From Nipponacmea schrenckii (taxonomy: Eukaryota > Mollusca > Gastropoda > Lottiidae), in contig CM060200.1 of the NCBI GenBank assembly GCA_030562195.1, positions 35,193,023 to 35,257,022 on the forward strand: a stretch of DNA of 64,000 nt, in the 5' to 3' direction. Under the pieces are notes generated by a model. That model saw only the letters and a program-made list of their open reading frames with translations, was not told where the DNA came from and did not search any database. The position numbers and the translations under genes are program-made. This document shows positions 63,176 through 64,000 of the stretch, in pieces (position 1 is the first letter of the stretch; each line of letters begins with the position of its first letter).

Positions 63176-64000
63176 TCAGAATTGGTAGCTTGATCGAGAA
63201 AAATGAAATTAACCTGTCAAAAAAGATTATCTCTTCTGGGAAAACTTTAGTGGAACTGTAGCCTATTTGAGATACACCGGATAAAATCATTCCCTGTGAT
63301 GTGAACCCAAGACATTCCGTCAATCCAAACACGATAGTAAATATTTCACTTATTATCAGATTAAACAGAGTATCAGTTGTGATCAGTAAGACATTCATTC
63401 AATTAGACATTCTTCACATTCACACTCATTATTTTATTAGACGAGAAAAGAGCCACTTTCCTCCTTTAATGAGGTGCTTGGATTAACTTCAAGGTTGCGA
63501 ATAGTTCAGGAATGCGTTTGGTCATCTAGCACTGTCTACTCAGATTGGCAAATACATGATCATTATATTTCTTTTTAAAAGGTTAACATCATAATTTTAG
63601 TTGCTCTTATTACAATCTATTCCTGTACATTCTTCTTCAGATCATTAAAGTGATTAAAAACTCAAGTATATGAAATAGCTCAGATCTATTGTGCGGATTT
63701 TAGGTCTCCTATATAGGCCTTATTGGAGAGCTGGATAATTTTGTGTTTGAGCTACTTCATGTATGAATGCCCCGAAAAAGAAATATTTATTATCATTGTG
63801 TAATCTTGTTTAAGTAGGAAACCAATTAATTGCCTATGAACACAATGCCCTTCATTGAAATGACTTAGAACCAACCCCCTTATAATTGATAAGGTTAGGG
63901 ATGTACATAAAATAAAGTTTTTAATTCATGTCGTATGTGAGACACTGTACTCCAATACTCCTTATTTATTTTCTAGGGTCATCACTATCATTATTCATCG

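Larger units (their letters stand above)
60253..64000 (+). other. First intron of the arrestin-domain gene (start)
   Basis: No exon continuing the arrestin fold was found. It contains an element related to those at 32961 and 34277 (about 62400-62992) and TTTTCACC palindromic repeats (63029-63175). A frame at 63150-63398 (-) is unidentified. Confidence 0.5.

Overview
The window is animal nuclear DNA. It is AT-rich, its genes have short exons with GT/AG introns, and repeats fill the introns and intergenic space. Several repeats point to a mollusc: elements built of ~160-bp tandem units with a (GGAC)n tract, like the 'pearl' elements of bivalves; recurrent AAGGGCAATAACTC-type units; and tRNA-headed SINEs. 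The species cannot be named from sequence alone. I joined exons by hand from splice signals, reading phase and family similarity; no search was run.

Layout: (i) 213-1825 (+), last four exons of phosphoglucomutase (PGM1). (ii) 4319-5737, a 76-bp satellite. (iii) 7184-12252 (-), an eight-exon gene for a secreted protein of 624 residues with three discoidin-like domains and a long poly-aspartate tract. (iv) 12431-16033, a cluster of small inverted-repeat elements and a Mutator-like transposase remnant. (v) 17960-21399 (-), a four-exon gene for a secreted Cys-rich protein with an N-terminal IGFBP domain. (vi) 25235-28926, a decayed PIF/Harbinger transposon with both terminal repeats, holding a truncated LINE. 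(vii) 30876-42515 (-), complete CDK7 in 11 exons, 341 aa. (viii) 45875-54066 (-), complete STOML2 in 11 exons, 356 aa. (ix) 55189-56470 (-), a Penelope-like retroelement remnant. (x) 60135-60252 (+), first coding exon of an arrestin-domain (ARRDC-like) gene that runs off the window.

CDK7 (transcription/cell-cycle kinase), STOML2 (inner mitochondrial membrane scaffold) and PGM1 (glycogen/sugar-phosphate metabolism) are unrelated housekeeping genes; I see no pathway cluster. The genes most likely to be lineage-specific are the two secreted proteins.

The most unusual observations are: a pearl-like element with inverted ends and a perfect 15-bp flanking duplication (43420-45638); two nested elements whose ends covary in sequence (32961-35330), inserted in another such element; STOML2 exon 1 lying in the spacer of a 274-bp near-perfect inverted repeat; a Thr-to-Ser change at the CDK7 activation-loop site; and the Asp-rich discoidin protein.
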